From: Deltaproteobacteria bacterium | GTDB taxonomy: Bacteria > Myxococcota > XYA12-FULL-58-9 > JAFGEK01 | Length of the DNA stretch: 35,365 nt | Assembly (NCBI GenBank): GCA_016931625.1 | Contig: JAFGEK010000154.1 | Coordinates: 1 to 35,365, forward strand | Direction: 5' to 3' | Part shown: in pieces, positions 26,653 to 35,138 of the stretch | Layout: every line of letters starts with the position of its first letter | How positions within the stretch are numbered: the stretch's first letter is position 1 | Translations under genes and position numbers: made by a program | Notes under the pieces: model-generated | Seen by the model: the letters and a program-made list of their open reading frames with translations, nothing else | The model's database searches: none | What the model was told of the DNA's origin: nothing

Positions 26653-27530
26653 TGGATAACGACAGCGCTCACGCTGCTAAAAGTTACGAACAAGAAATTA
26701 TTCGCACTATTCCCTTTCATGCTGAGTTGTATAACCAAGCTATTGACCTTGTGAAGGCAATTAAACCCACACCACGGCGCTGGCTTGATACTGGTTGCGG
26801 GCCGGGAATTTTTGTAGAGCAAACGATGCAAACATTTGCTGCAACTGAATATGTCTTAGCTGATCCTTCGGTAGCGATGCTTAATTTAGCTCGTGAGCGT
26901 TTTACTGCCCATGCAAATATTTCATTTGTAAATGCTGGCTCATGCGATTTACCTCGTCTTGAGTCTTTTGATGTTATCACTGCCATACTTTGTCACCATT
27001 ATGGCTCTATTGATGATCGCAAGAAATGTCTAAATCGTTGTCGTGAACTTATAGGGCTAGGCGGTATATTATTAGTCTTTGAGAATGTGCGTGCTGAAAC
27101 TGATAATGGCAATAAAATACAACGCCAACGCTGGGGAGCGTGGCAACGAGATCATGGTCGTGCTCCTGCTGCTGTTGAAAAAACGCTAAATCAAATAGAA
27201 GTAAATGATTATGATGCAGTTATGTTTGTTGGTGGCCCAGGGTGTCGGCAATATTTTGAAGATGCAAAAGCACACCAAATAGCAAATGCTTTTCAACAAG
27301 CAGGCAAACTATTAACTGCTATTTGCAGTGCCCCGGTAACTTTAGCTAGAGCGGGATTACTGCATAATAAAAATGCCACGGTTTTTCCATCCGACAGCGA
27401 TGAATTAGTCAAAGGCGGAGCAAATTATCACAATGAAGCCGTTGTAGTTGATGGCAATTTAATTACCGGTAATGGTCCACAAGCCGCTGAAGCTTTTGCT
27501 AATCAAGTCATCGCAGTGCTAAATAAATAA
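26652..27530 (+). CDS. Chimera: SAM methyltransferase N-part fused to truncated DJ-1/PfpI C-part
   Basis: A 292-residue continuous frame. Residues about 15-175 are a class I SAM-dependent methyltransferase, with motif I L-D-T-G-C-G-P-G at 45-52, D-P-S near 71-73, and an F-E-N-V strand near 145. It stops before the last 40-50 residues usual for such proteins. After about 177 the sequence switches to the DJ-1/PfpI fold: D-Y-D-A-V-M-F-V-G-G-P-G, the nucleophile elbow A-I-C-S-A-P, and a C-terminal N-L-I-T-G-N-G-P. The first 65-70 residues of DJ-1, which hold the usual Glu partner, are missing. A deletion joining two adjacent genes in frame explains this; neither half is likely to be fully functional. 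The start is coupled to the TfoX-N stop. Confidence 0.85.
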   Translation: MDNDSAHAAKSYEQEIIRTIPFHAELYNQAIDLVKAIKPTPRRWLDTGCGPGIFVEQTMQTFAATEYVLADPSVAMLNLARERFTAHANISFVNAGSCDLPRLESFDVITAILCHHYGSIDDRKKCLNRCRELIGLGGILLVFENVRAETDNGNKIQRQRWGAWQRDHGRAPAAVEKTLNQIEVNDYDAVMFVGGPGCRQYFEDAKAHQIANAFQQAGKLLTAICSAPVTLARAGLLHNKNATVFPSDSDELVKGGANYHNEAVVVDGNLITGNGPQAAEAFANQVIAVLNK

Positions 27531-27894
27531 CAGAATAAAGCACATGAATCACTCCATATCTTATTATTAACTGATAGTTCTGAACTTCGTTTGCCTTCTA
27601 TAACTTATTAGGATTAATAATATTTTTAATACAAAATTAGGTTATACCAGTTATTCAACTTATAGCTTATTTACAATTAGAGCGCTACTGTAAATTTATA
27701 CGTTAACTTTAAAGTATTATATTCTTTGTAAAAGAGATAATAATTTATACGATCTTTGTACCTTTTTTAGATTGCAAAACAAAAAAAATACCCAGTAATA
27801 GTCATAAAATCCACACCTTTTTTATTACACTGACGATATAAACCAGATAAGTCACAATGTGACATGTACTCCAGATATATTTTTAGGAGTTATT
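27531..27894. other. 364-base AT-rich intergenic region with an operator-like palindrome
   Basis: No supported ORF or RNA gene. A TATAAA at 27837-27842 could be the -10 element of the downstream gene, without a good -35. The palindrome at 27851-27863 lies just after it. The remainder is very AT-rich with no structure that I can assign. Confidence 0.6.
27851..27863. promoter_or_regulatory. Operator-like palindrome upstream of the unrecognised gene
   Basis: GTCACA-A-TGTGAC, perfect 6-base arms around one base, located 31 bases before the ATG at 27895 and just downstream of a possible -10 (27837-27842), which suits repression. The binding protein is unknown. Confidence 0.45.
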
Positions 27895-28821
27895 ATGATT
27901 AAGAAATCTGGCGAAAGAACCGAAGCATTAGAAGTAATATATCAATCGATTAATAATATAAATTACTTAACAGATTGGAATGTCACTCCTTTAAAAGCTT
28001 ATGACATAAAACCAACCAATGATAATGTATATTCAATTACATCTGATAAACTAGATAAAAAAAATGCTCGTAAAGCGTTTGTTAAATATGAAGCAAAATA
28101 TACTACCAAAATGTCCAGTACTATTTATCTTTTTGGCAATCGTATAGTTGGAAAAGACGATGCAAGTGGTGTTGGCCCTTTTGTTCTTAAGAAGGTCGAC
28201 TATCTTACCGATTATCAAGGCCAACAAGTTCGTCTTATAGAGGGAACTCCATCTAAGTTTACTAAATCTGCTAGGGTTGCTGAATCTACCATGGCAACAA
28301 AACCAGATGGTTCATTAAATATTGGCGATATAATTGAAATAAATATTGATAACAATGTAAATAGTCCTTCTGAATCATCCGCTTCATCAACAGATGCACT
28401 TGACGAGGATACATTATTTTATATCGATGATGGACTTGCTAGCCAAAAGCAAGTGCCACAAAGTTATGTTCTTTGCCTAGATAGTATTAAACATAACAAT
28501 GAAGAGCCGGTAATTGTATTAGTGGCGACTGATGCCATTAAAAATAGTATAGGATATGGTATAGTAACATCTGATAAAGACTATGCTAAAAATCTAAATA
28601 ATCATGCCCCATATCATGGGTTAAAATTTAAAAAAGCCCAAAATGGCACCTGGATTTTTCTTTACCCAAGATCAAGAGCCGATCTTGGTATTGAAGCTGC
28701 AAATTTTCTTAACGGACTTGAAAAAAAATATACTTACGAACTTAAAGAAGCCGCAGCTGGTAAAAAAGAAATATTTTACCCACCAGCGTTAATAATAACA
28801 TCAGATCCAGAAAATGAATAA
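27895..28821 (+). CDS. Unrecognised cytoplasmic protein
   Basis: A 308-residue protein that I cannot assign. ATG 27895 is the start: AGGAG (27885-27889) lies five bases upstream, and the longer frame from 27859 lacks one. There is no signal peptide or membrane segment. The N-terminal 160 residues include many Lys, Tyr and Thr and a Y-L-F-G-N-R motif; a Ser-rich acidic linker (about 161-178) separates it from a second half with strands such as S-Y-V-L-C-L-D and V-I-V-L-V-A. The architecture suggests two domains. It stands alone, with its own operator-like site, 62 bases from the convergent hydF stop. It could be a toxin, effector or phage-derived gene; nothing in the sequence decides this. Confidence 0.75.
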   Translation: MIKKSGERTEALEVIYQSINNINYLTDWNVTPLKAYDIKPTNDNVYSITSDKLDKKNARKAFVKYEAKYTTKMSSTIYLFGNRIVGKDDASGVGPFVLKKVDYLTDYQGQQVRLIEGTPSKFTKSARVAESTMATKPDGSLNIGDIIEINIDNNVNSPSESSASSTDALDEDTLFYIDDGLASQKQVPQSYVLCLDSIKHNNEEPVIVLVATDAIKNSIGYGIVTSDKDYAKNLNNHAPYHGLKFKKAQNGTWIFLYPRSRADLGIEAANFLNGLEKKYTYELKEAAAGKKEIFYPPALIITSDPENE

Positions 28822-28883
28822 TTCGTGTTATCGTTTTTAAACATATAAAAATCCGACGTCTTGGTTTATTAAAATAAATATAT

Positions 28884-30131
28884 TTAGTATATTTTGTCAA
28901 TAGCTTTTTGCATCTCATATACTGCCAACGCTGCCGGAAATGGCTTTAAAGCGCGCTCAAAAATCCCTAAGCTATAAGCAATAACTAATCCATAGTTAGT
29001 AATGGGTATGTTTGCCGCTTGGCAGCGTGCGATACGCGTTAGCATGGCGCGGCGATTAAAGGTACAGGCACCGCAATGAATCACCAGTTTATAGGGTGAT
29101 AAATCATCGGGGAAATCATGACCCTGCACATGAACAAATTCTAGCTTACCGCCTACGTATTGCATTAACCAGCGTGGTATTTTTACGCGACCGATATCTT
29201 CGCCAATGGGGTGATGGCTACAGGCTTCGGCAATTAATATGCGATCACCCGTGTGCAAATTCTCAATTGCCATCGTACCTTTTACTTGGCTGACTAAATT
29301 GCCTTTAAAGCGCGAAAATAAAATTGAAAAACTGGTTAAAGGCACTTCTGGTGGCGTATCAGCAGTAACTTTTAAAAAGGCTTGCGAATCAGTAACCACT
29401 AACTTTGGTGGGCGTTGCAAATTGCTCAGTGCATGTTGTAGCTCACGCTCTTTAACCACTAGCGCCATGGCATCGCTATCGAGTAAATCTCTGATCGACT
29501 GCACTTGTGGCAAAATCAAGCGCCCCTTGGGGGCTTCTTTATCAATTGGTACTACTAAAACCGCAAGCTCACCCGGGCCGACGAGATCACCCAAAATCGC
29601 TGGGTTATCAATAAAATCAGGAGGGGCATTAGCCAGCAATGCTTCGTGCACAGCCAACACTCCCTCACCTTTAGCCGCTACCGTCTCAACGCAAGTAATA
29701 TCAAGTTTTTGCAAATGTTCACGAGCTGCTGCAGAAGGTTTGCTGATATCAGTTTTGTTTTGTACTACGATAAGTGGCACTTTACGGCTTTGCAGTTCAG
29801 CAACGATTTGCTCTTCAAACGGTCCCCAAATATCAGCTTCGGTTACAATGACCCCAAGATCAGTACGATCAAAAACCTGCCTGGTCTTTTTGATGCGCAG
29901 CTCACCCAAAGCGCCTTCATCGTCAATACCAGCAGTATCAATAAATACTACCGGCCCGAATGGTAAAAGCTCCATCGGTTTTTCAACTGGATCAGTGGTG
30001 GTGCCGGCATGGGCTGAAACAATCGCAACTTCTTGACGGGTTATGGCATTAAGCAAACTTGATTTGCCAACATTACGCCGTCCAAATAAACCTATGTGCA
30101 ACCGCATACTCTTAGGAGTAGTGCTAGACAT
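28884..30131 (-). CDS. hydF: [FeFe]-hydrogenase maturation GTPase HydF
   Basis: A 415-residue protein. The N-terminal GTPase has G17-R-R-N-V-G-K-S24 (P-loop), D65-T-A-G and an N-K-T-D motif near 126. The dimerisation and iron-sulfur part ends with C304-S-H-H and H352-C353-G-A-C356, the CxH...HCxxC pattern that binds the [4Fe-4S] cluster and the diiron precursor. HydF carries the subcluster assembled by HydE and HydG to the hydrogenase. Length is typical. The ATG lies three bases after the aspA stop, so it is last in the hydG-aspA-hydF unit. Confidence 0.96.
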   Translation of the reverse strand: MSSTTPKSMRLHIGLFGRRNVGKSSLLNAITRQEVAIVSAHAGTTTDPVEKPMELLPFGPVVFIDTAGIDDEGALGELRIKKTRQVFDRTDLGVIVTEADIWGPFEEQIVAELQSRKVPLIVVQNKTDISKPSAAAREHLQKLDITCVETVAAKGEGVLAVHEALLANAPPDFIDNPAILGDLVGPGELAVLVVPIDKEAPKGRLILPQVQSIRDLLDSDAMALVVKERELQHALSNLQRPPKLVVTDSQAFLKVTADTPPEVPLTSFSILFSRFKGNLVSQVKGTMAIENLHTGDRILIAEACSHHPIGEDIGRVKIPRWLMQYVGGKLEFVHVQGHDFPDDLSPYKLVIHCGACTFNRRAMLTRIARCQAANIPITNYGLVIAYSLGIFERALKPFPAALAVYEMQKAIDKIY

Positions 30132-30134
30132 CTA

Positions 30135-31559
30135 TCATTCTTTCTTATTTACAACTTCTTTATGCCCTAAACGACATACCGCCTCAGGGCTTAGCAACTC
30201 ATCAAGTTGTTCTTTGGTTAACAAACCTTGTTCAATCACTATTTCACGAACACGACGTCCGCTTTTACGGGCTTTAATCGCAACATTACTGGCTTGCTCA
30301 TAACCCAGCGTCGCCACTAATGCCGTTAACATAGCGGTACTATTCTCAATATCTTTTTTACACCGCTCTTCGTCAGCCACAATACCAGTCACACAATGCG
30401 TACCAAGAATATCACAGGCTGCCGCTAAACCCTCGCAGCTTTCTAGCAGGGCTGATGCAACTAAGGGCAAAAACGGGTTGAGTTCTAAATTACCATGCGC
30501 GCATGCTATGCTAATGGACATATCATTTGCCATAACCTGCATAGCCATTTGGCTAACTGCCTCAGGAATCACCGGATTAACTTTACCTGGCATTAATGAT
30601 GAGCCTGCTTGACATTCGGGCAAGTGAATTTCACCAAATCCGGTTTGCGGCCCTGAAGATAGAATGCGCAAATCAGAACAAATTTTAAATAATGTGGTAG
30701 CGCAGGTTTTTAACATGCCACTGACTTCAACAAACACATCAGCATTTTGCGTAGCATCAACTAAATTCTCAGCTCGTGCAAATCCCACACCAGTCTCTTC
30801 GCGTAAAAAATCAACTACCCGAAAAATGTATTCCCGTGGTGCTGCTAAACCAGTACCAATTGCAGTACCGCCGAGATTAACCACCCGCAGGCGTTCTTCG
30901 CACTTATATAAACGCCAACGATCACGACTTAGGGCCTCGGCATAAGCTCCCATTTCGCGCCCAAGAGTTATAAGCGCCGCATCTTGCAGTTCAGTACGAC
31001 CGATTTTAACGACATGGGCATAACGTTTTTCTTGCGCTTGAAAAGCCTCTTGCAAAGCAATAATTTTATTTTCAAGTTGACGCAGTAATAATATCGCCGC
31101 AAGTTTAAGAGCGGTTGGAAAAGTATCGTTAGTAGATTGATGTAAATTTATATCATCTAAGGGTGAGACGCGTTGATAATTGCCCAGCGGCTCTTGCAAT
31201 ATTTCTAAAGCGCGGTTAGCTATGACTTCATTGACATTCATATTGGTACTAGTGCCAGCACCGCCTTGCAGTTTATCGAGTATAAAATATTCATCAAGAC
31301 TGCCTACAGCTAACTCACGACTTGCACGCTCAATAGCATCAGCCTTAGTGGCATCATCTGCCCAAACACCTATAGAACGATTAGCACGGGTGCAGGCAAG
31401 TTTTACTAAGCCATACGCATGGATCAACGATCTATGTACAGGTTGACCGGTTAGGGCAAAGTTTTTAAGTGCTCTTTGGGTATGAGCACCATAAAGAACA
31501 TGAGACGGTACTTCGATCTCGCCCAATAAATCACATTCTTTACGATAGTTAAAACTCAC
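30135..31559 (-). CDS. aspA: Aspartate ammonia-lyase
   Basis: A 474-residue member of the fumarase/aspartase superfamily. Key motifs: G-G-A-G-T-S-T-N-M-N near 99-108, H140-Q-S-T-N-D-T, and the flexible SS loop G319-S-S-L-M-P-G-K-V-N-P329. The family includes fumarase C, but the length and the co-location with hydrogenase maturation genes favour aspartate ammonia-lyase (aspartate to fumarate plus ammonia). Such a gene is known between hyd maturation genes in several anaerobes; why it belongs there is not clear from sequence. The start is GTG overlapping the hydG stop by one base (TAGTG). Confidence 0.88.
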   Translation of the reverse strand: MSFNYRKECDLLGEIEVPSHVLYGAHTQRALKNFALTGQPVHRSLIHAYGLVKLACTRANRSIGVWADDATKADAIERASRELAVGSLDEYFILDKLQGGAGTSTNMNVNEVIANRALEILQEPLGNYQRVSPLDDINLHQSTNDTFPTALKLAAILLLRQLENKIIALQEAFQAQEKRYAHVVKIGRTELQDAALITLGREMGAYAEALSRDRWRLYKCEERLRVVNLGGTAIGTGLAAPREYIFRVVDFLREETGVGFARAENLVDATQNADVFVEVSGMLKTCATTLFKICSDLRILSSGPQTGFGEIHLPECQAGSSLMPGKVNPVIPEAVSQMAMQVMANDMSISIACAHGNLELNPFLPLVASALLESCEGLAAACDILGTHCVTGIVADEERCKKDIENSTAMLTALVATLGYEQASNVAIKARKSGRRVREIVIEQGLLTKEQLDELLSPEAVCRLGHKEVVNKKE

Positions 31560-32956
31560 TAAACAAACTCATCACGCTTTCCTGAGCGTACCGCCTCTAG
31601 TAAGCGCGTAGATATTGCGCGTTGTTGCGCATCCATGCGTTCTAACGATGCCGCGATATGCTTCTCACCCTCATTTTGCATTACTGTATCACCATAGTCG
31701 AGTAAATATTCAAGATAGGTCGACAAGGCATTAGGGTCACAGTGATTTTTTATTTCACCGGGTTTTGCCATATCCATAAAATCTCTACCGGTGCGTCCTA
31801 AACGATAGCAAGCCGTACAAAATGAAGGCGTAAAACCCATTTTAGTAACATCTTGTATTACTTCAGCCATTGAACGATGATCACCTAATTGAAATTGTGC
31901 TGCTTGCTCTTGACGTTGCTCGCTATAGCCTGCCGGGTTGGTGCGACTACCAGCAGAAATTTGCGAAACGCCTAATGCAAAAGTTGTACGCCGTATTTCA
32001 GGGCTTTCACGTGTCGACATGATAATGCCGGTGTATGGTACAGCAATGCGCAAAATGGCCACCAGTTTGCAAAAATCAAGATCTGACAAAGCATATGGCG
32101 GCTTGGCAGCAATCTCTGAACCCACTGCTGGCTCAAGCCGCGGTACACTGATTGTATGAGGACCAACACCAAAACGCTCTTCAAGATGCGCGATGTGCTG
32201 TAACATGGCTAATACTTCAAAACGCCAATCATAAAGACCTAACAATGGTCCTATACCAACATCATTAATACCCGCTTGCATGGCACGATCCATTGCAAAT
32301 AAGCGCCAATCGTAATCACGTTTTTTACCAGCAGTATGAACCTGACTATAAGTTTTGCGATGATAGGTTTCTTGAAATACTTGATAAGTACCAATGTTTA
32401 CGGCTTTTAACTCGCGAAATTTTTCAATGCTAAGCGGAGCAACATTAACATTTATGCGTCTAATTTCACCGCGGTTACTTTTTACTTCATAAATAGTTTT
32501 TACTGCTTTTAATACATATTCAAAACCCTCACTGGGAGACGACTCGCCTGCAACCAGTAATACCCGTTTATGACCTTGATTTATTAACACACGAACTTCA
32601 GCGGCAATTTCTTCTTGCGTTAATGCACGACGCATCAACTCGCGATTGCTAGCGCGAAAAGCACAGTAAGTGCACTCATTGCCACAAAGATTAGAGATGT
32701 AAAGTGGAGCAAATAATACTAATCGCGGGCCGTAAATCTCAGTTTTAACGCGTTTTGCGGTATTAAAAAGTTCTGAGATTAATTCGCGATCGCAAAGCTG
32801 TGATAATATGGCTACCTCATTAGCGTTTATCCCTTTAAGTTCTATAGCTTTCGCAAAAATTTCGCGTACTTGTGATGATGATGGGGCGGGTTTATTAGTA
32901 AGTGCCTCCTCAATTTTTCTTTCATCAATAAATGGTGTATCTACTTCATGATTCAT
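31559..32956 (-). CDS. hydG: [FeFe]-hydrogenase radical SAM maturase HydG
   Basis: A 465-residue radical SAM enzyme that cleaves tyrosine into CO and cyanide ligands for the diiron centre. The radical SAM cluster motif C91-G-N-E-C95-T-Y-C98 is intact. The C-terminal auxiliary cluster motif C380-T-A-C383 and C406 matches the C-x2-C-x22-C pattern unique to HydG, which separates it from the related ThiH. Length agrees with the family. Translation begins at ATG 32956, nine bases after GGAGA. It opens the hydG-aspA-hydF unit, with the palindrome at 33032-33048 in its leader/promoter region. hydE and hydA, required for hydrogenase activity, are not in the window. Confidence 0.96.
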   Translation of the reverse strand: MNHEVDTPFIDERKIEEALTNKPAPSSSQVREIFAKAIELKGINANEVAILSQLCDRELISELFNTAKRVKTEIYGPRLVLFAPLYISNLCGNECTYCAFRASNRELMRRALTQEEIAAEVRVLINQGHKRVLLVAGESSPSEGFEYVLKAVKTIYEVKSNRGEIRRINVNVAPLSIEKFRELKAVNIGTYQVFQETYHRKTYSQVHTAGKKRDYDWRLFAMDRAMQAGINDVGIGPLLGLYDWRFEVLAMLQHIAHLEERFGVGPHTISVPRLEPAVGSEIAAKPPYALSDLDFCKLVAILRIAVPYTGIIMSTRESPEIRRTTFALGVSQISAGSRTNPAGYSEQRQEQAAQFQLGDHRSMAEVIQDVTKMGFTPSFCTACYRLGRTGRDFMDMAKPGEIKNHCDPNALSTYLEYLLDYGDTVMQNEGEKHIAASLERMDAQQRAISTRLLEAVRSGKRDEFV

Positions 32957-32997
32957 CTATTAATTCTCCACTAACGCTACTCAAACTAAGATGTTCG

Positions 32998-33015
32998 TAG
33001 CGCCCTATAGCGCTA
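32998..33015 (-). promoter_or_regulatory. Hairpin in the hydG leader
   Basis: TAGCGC (32998-33003) pairs with GCGCTA (33010-33015) around six bases, about 42 bases before the hydG ATG. It could be a leader structure or a further binding site. Confidence 0.35.
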
Positions 33016-33031
33016 TTTATCAATTCCTGCA

Positions 33032-33048
33032 TTATCACTTAGTGATAA
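33032..33048. promoter_or_regulatory. 17-base operator-like palindrome upstream of hydG
   Basis: TTATCACTTAGTGATAA: perfect 8-base arms around one T. It lies 76 bases before the hydG ATG, within an AT-rich stretch (33045-33075) that probably contains the hydG promoter. The symmetry fits a dimeric repressor or activator. It is not a standard FNR (TTGAT-N4-ATCAA) site. The same 187-base gap also follows the stop of the chaperone-like gene. Confidence 0.55.
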
Positions 33049-33143
33049 ATTAATATAATATAAACATTCACAATACGATGGCGCTAGCTTTGTATGGGAA
33101 TTATTTAACAATTACGCGATAGTTTAGATTAATATTTGATAAT

Positions 33144-33635
33144 CTAATGCTCACTTTGCTGATGAATACTCAGTAGTAACTGTGAGCGTTGCACCCAAGG
33201 CATAAATTGCGGATATTCTGAGCCAATTTCTAAGACTTTATGCAAATCAATCAAACCTGCTTCAATATTGCCGGATAAAATATTTGATTCACCGCGATAA
33301 ACATAGCTAACCACATCAGTCTCATCATTGGCGATAGCCATGTCATAGGCAGCAATAGCCTCAACATAGTCTTTCATTTGTTGGTTTACCGCACCAAGCG
33401 CACGCCAATAATGTGGGGTATAAGGTGCATAAGCTGTCAAACCGGTAAAAATATCTTTGGCGGCATCATATTTGCCGTAAGTGAAAAAGTTATAACCAAG
33501 GGCATAAATAGTCTCCATTTCATCATCGCTTATGCCCTCAAGCTCTTGCAGGGTGATCAACCCATTCATAAACCCATGAATCATAAATTCGAGATATTGG
33601 GCGGCAGTATTCTCGATTTCGATATATTGGCTCAT
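33144..33635 (-). CDS. SycD/LcrH-family TPR protein (type III secretion chaperone-like)
   Basis: A 163-residue TPR protein, counted from ATG 33635. This start is preferred over the upstream TTG at 33680 because the latter adds a hydrophobic leader not found in the family; neither has a good Shine-Dalgarno. The N-terminus (E-Y-L-E-F-M then G-x-T-L-x-x-L) and D-D-E-M-E-x-I-Y-A-L-G-Y-N-F-F-x-x-G-K-Y-x-x-A match the SycD/LcrH/IpgC class II chaperones. Two further TPRs follow (Y-W-R-A-L-G-A and A-I-A-A-Y-D-M-A). These chaperones protect translocator proteins of type III secretion. No secretion genes are visible, so the role is uncertain. Confidence 0.75.
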   Translation of the reverse strand: MSQYIEIENTAAQYLEFMIHGFMNGLITLQELEGISDDEMETIYALGYNFFTYGKYDAAKDIFTGLTAYAPYTPHYWRALGAVNQQMKDYVEAIAAYDMAIANDETDVVSYVYRGESNILSGNIEAGLIDLHKVLEIGSEYPQFMPWVQRSQLLLSIHQQSEH

Positions 33636-33692
33636 AGGCAGAATATAAACGAGGTTGACGAATGTGCCAAGTGGGGGCAATCGATAAATAAA

Positions 33693-33704
33693 CCCTAATG
33701 AGGG
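33693..33704 (-). terminator. Possible weak terminator after the metallophosphoesterase gene
   Basis: A 4-base stem (CCCT 33693-33696, AGGG 33701-33704) with a 4-base loop, followed on the minus strand by TTTATTTAT. The stem is short, so the call is tentative. It lies between the phosphoesterase stop (33741) and the chaperone-like start (33635). Confidence 0.3.
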
Positions 33705-33740
33705 CTTTTCATGTTGTAAGCGTCACCATAAATACCTTGG

Positions 33741-35138
33741 TTATTCTATAAATTGTGATGATATTTGCCCATTATTGTAAATAAATACTTCGGCATTAAC
33801 TTTGTCGCCATGTAATAACCATCCACCACTGTTCACGCATTTAAGTTCGCTGCCCGTAATATGATTAGCCAAAAGAGTAGGGTTGGACCATGGAATGGGA
33901 GCATGCGTATGACCAAAAACCAGAGTATTGGGGATTGGTATTTTATTGTCACAATATAAAGGCAAGCTGTTGATATGGTTAAGTTGTTGTATAGAGGAGA
34001 GAAAAAATTTACCAATCCGCTTTTGTACATCTTTTTGGGCAAGAAAATTATTTATTGTTTTAGGGTTTTCAATTTTAGCGATTTTTTTTAAGAACCAATT
34101 TTTAGTAAATTTAAACAAAATTTTCAGTATAATTGCCGCTATTAAACCGAAATTTAATATATCAATTAAAACACCAGGTAGGCGCTTATAATATTTGCGA
34201 ACCCGTTTTAAGTCTTTAGTGCTTTTAGCATTTTCTATTTCTTGTTGCACGGTTTGAAAGATGTAGGTTAGCGGGCCAGCTTGACCAACTCCCGAGCACA
34301 TAAATTGATTGATAGAAAAATTCATTGCCATCATTGAATCAAGAGGCGCAAATAGACCATATTGGGGATCACAAACTACATTGGTTGGGGTTTTAACTAT
34401 ACTGGCATTATTAAGATCATCTTGAGTTAAAGCTATTGCTAACTCGCCTTCAATAGCCCAGGTGATTTGAAAATAATCTCCATGAGTAAACAAAATGCAG
34501 TCACCATTTTTTGTAACTAAGTAGAAGTTAGGATTAGCCACAAAAAATCTGGGCCGATCTTGATTGAAGGTTGGCTTAAAATCATCGTTTATCGGTGAAG
34601 AGAAAAACAGGCGGTCGAGAAATATACCATCACGGTTTTCACGAGATTTTTCGTAAACTACATCGATTAGTTCATCATGCGCTGAAATTAACCAAAGGTC
34701 TTTAGTTTTTGAATTAGGTCGTTCATCAATTATTGCTGCAACTGAATGTCTGAGTGGCTGTGGGGGTAAACACTTGCGTATTCGTTTTACAATACAAATT
34801 TCATATTGTAACAAGTGCCACATATCTCGGTCATGATTGCCGGCGAGGTAAATAATATCTGCTGCCAATTTATCTTTTACAATAGCAGCGAAAAATACCT
34901 TTGCGGCATTATAGGCAGTCTCATAATGTTGTATGGCAAAGTCGAAAATATCCCCCAATAAAACTAAGTAATCATTTGCAGCAGTTGCAGTATCGCTAAT
35001 TTGCACTCCCGCAAGGCAAGCATCACGCAACTTTATATATTTGTCGCTTAGTACAAACTCACCAGAGGCGGGATCACGTTTGACTATACCGCATCGAGGA
35101 TCACCTAAATGTAGATCAGAAATACAAACGATGCGCAT
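33741..35138 (-). CDS. Metallophosphoesterase with membrane-type insert
   Basis: A 465-residue calcineurin-like phosphoesterase. Metal-ligand motifs are complete: D8-L-H10, G62-D63, G100-N-H102-D, H219-G-D and G409-H410-T-H412. The separation between H219 and GHTH is nearly 190 residues, longer than in simple family members, and includes a hydrophobic stretch at 323-345 followed by a basic segment (F-K-F-T-K-N-W-F-L-K-K). This could attach the enzyme to the inner membrane. The substrate is unknown; the family ranges from nucleotidases to lipid A precursor hydrolases (LpxH). The start ATG has poor ribosome binding. It lies 105 bases upstream of the chaperone-like gene; co-transcription is possible but doubtful. 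Confidence 0.88.
   Translation of the reverse strand: MRIVCISDLHLGDPRCGIVKRDPASGEFVLSDKYIKLRDACLAGVQISDTATAANDYLVLLGDIFDFAIQHYETAYNAAKVFFAAIVKDKLAADIIYLAGNHDRDMWHLLQYEICIVKRIRKCLPPQPLRHSVAAIIDERPNSKTKDLWLISAHDELIDVVYEKSRENRDGIFLDRLFFSSPINDDFKPTFNQDRPRFFVANPNFYLVTKNGDCILFTHGDYFQITWAIEGELAIALTQDDLNNASIVKTPTNVVCDPQYGLFAPLDSMMAMNFSINQFMCSGVGQAGPLTYIFQTVQQEIENAKSTKDLKRVRKYYKRLPGVLIDILNFGLIAAIILKILFKFTKNWFLKKIAKIENPKTINNFLAQKDVQKRIGKFFLSSIQQLNHINSLPLYCDNKIPIPNTLVFGHTHAPIPWSNPTLLANHITGSELKCVNSGGWLLHGDKVNAEVFIYNNGQISSQFIE

Noticed and set aside
27531-27894. Small RNA or tRNA in the AT-rich gap
   Set aside because: No cloverleaf, no GTTC-type T-loop and no terminator-like hairpin followed by T were seen.
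29239-30036. Plus-strand 265-codon frame inside hydF
   Set aside because: It is antisense to the complete HydF protein with all motifs intact; the Ser/Thr-rich composition is typical of a shadow.
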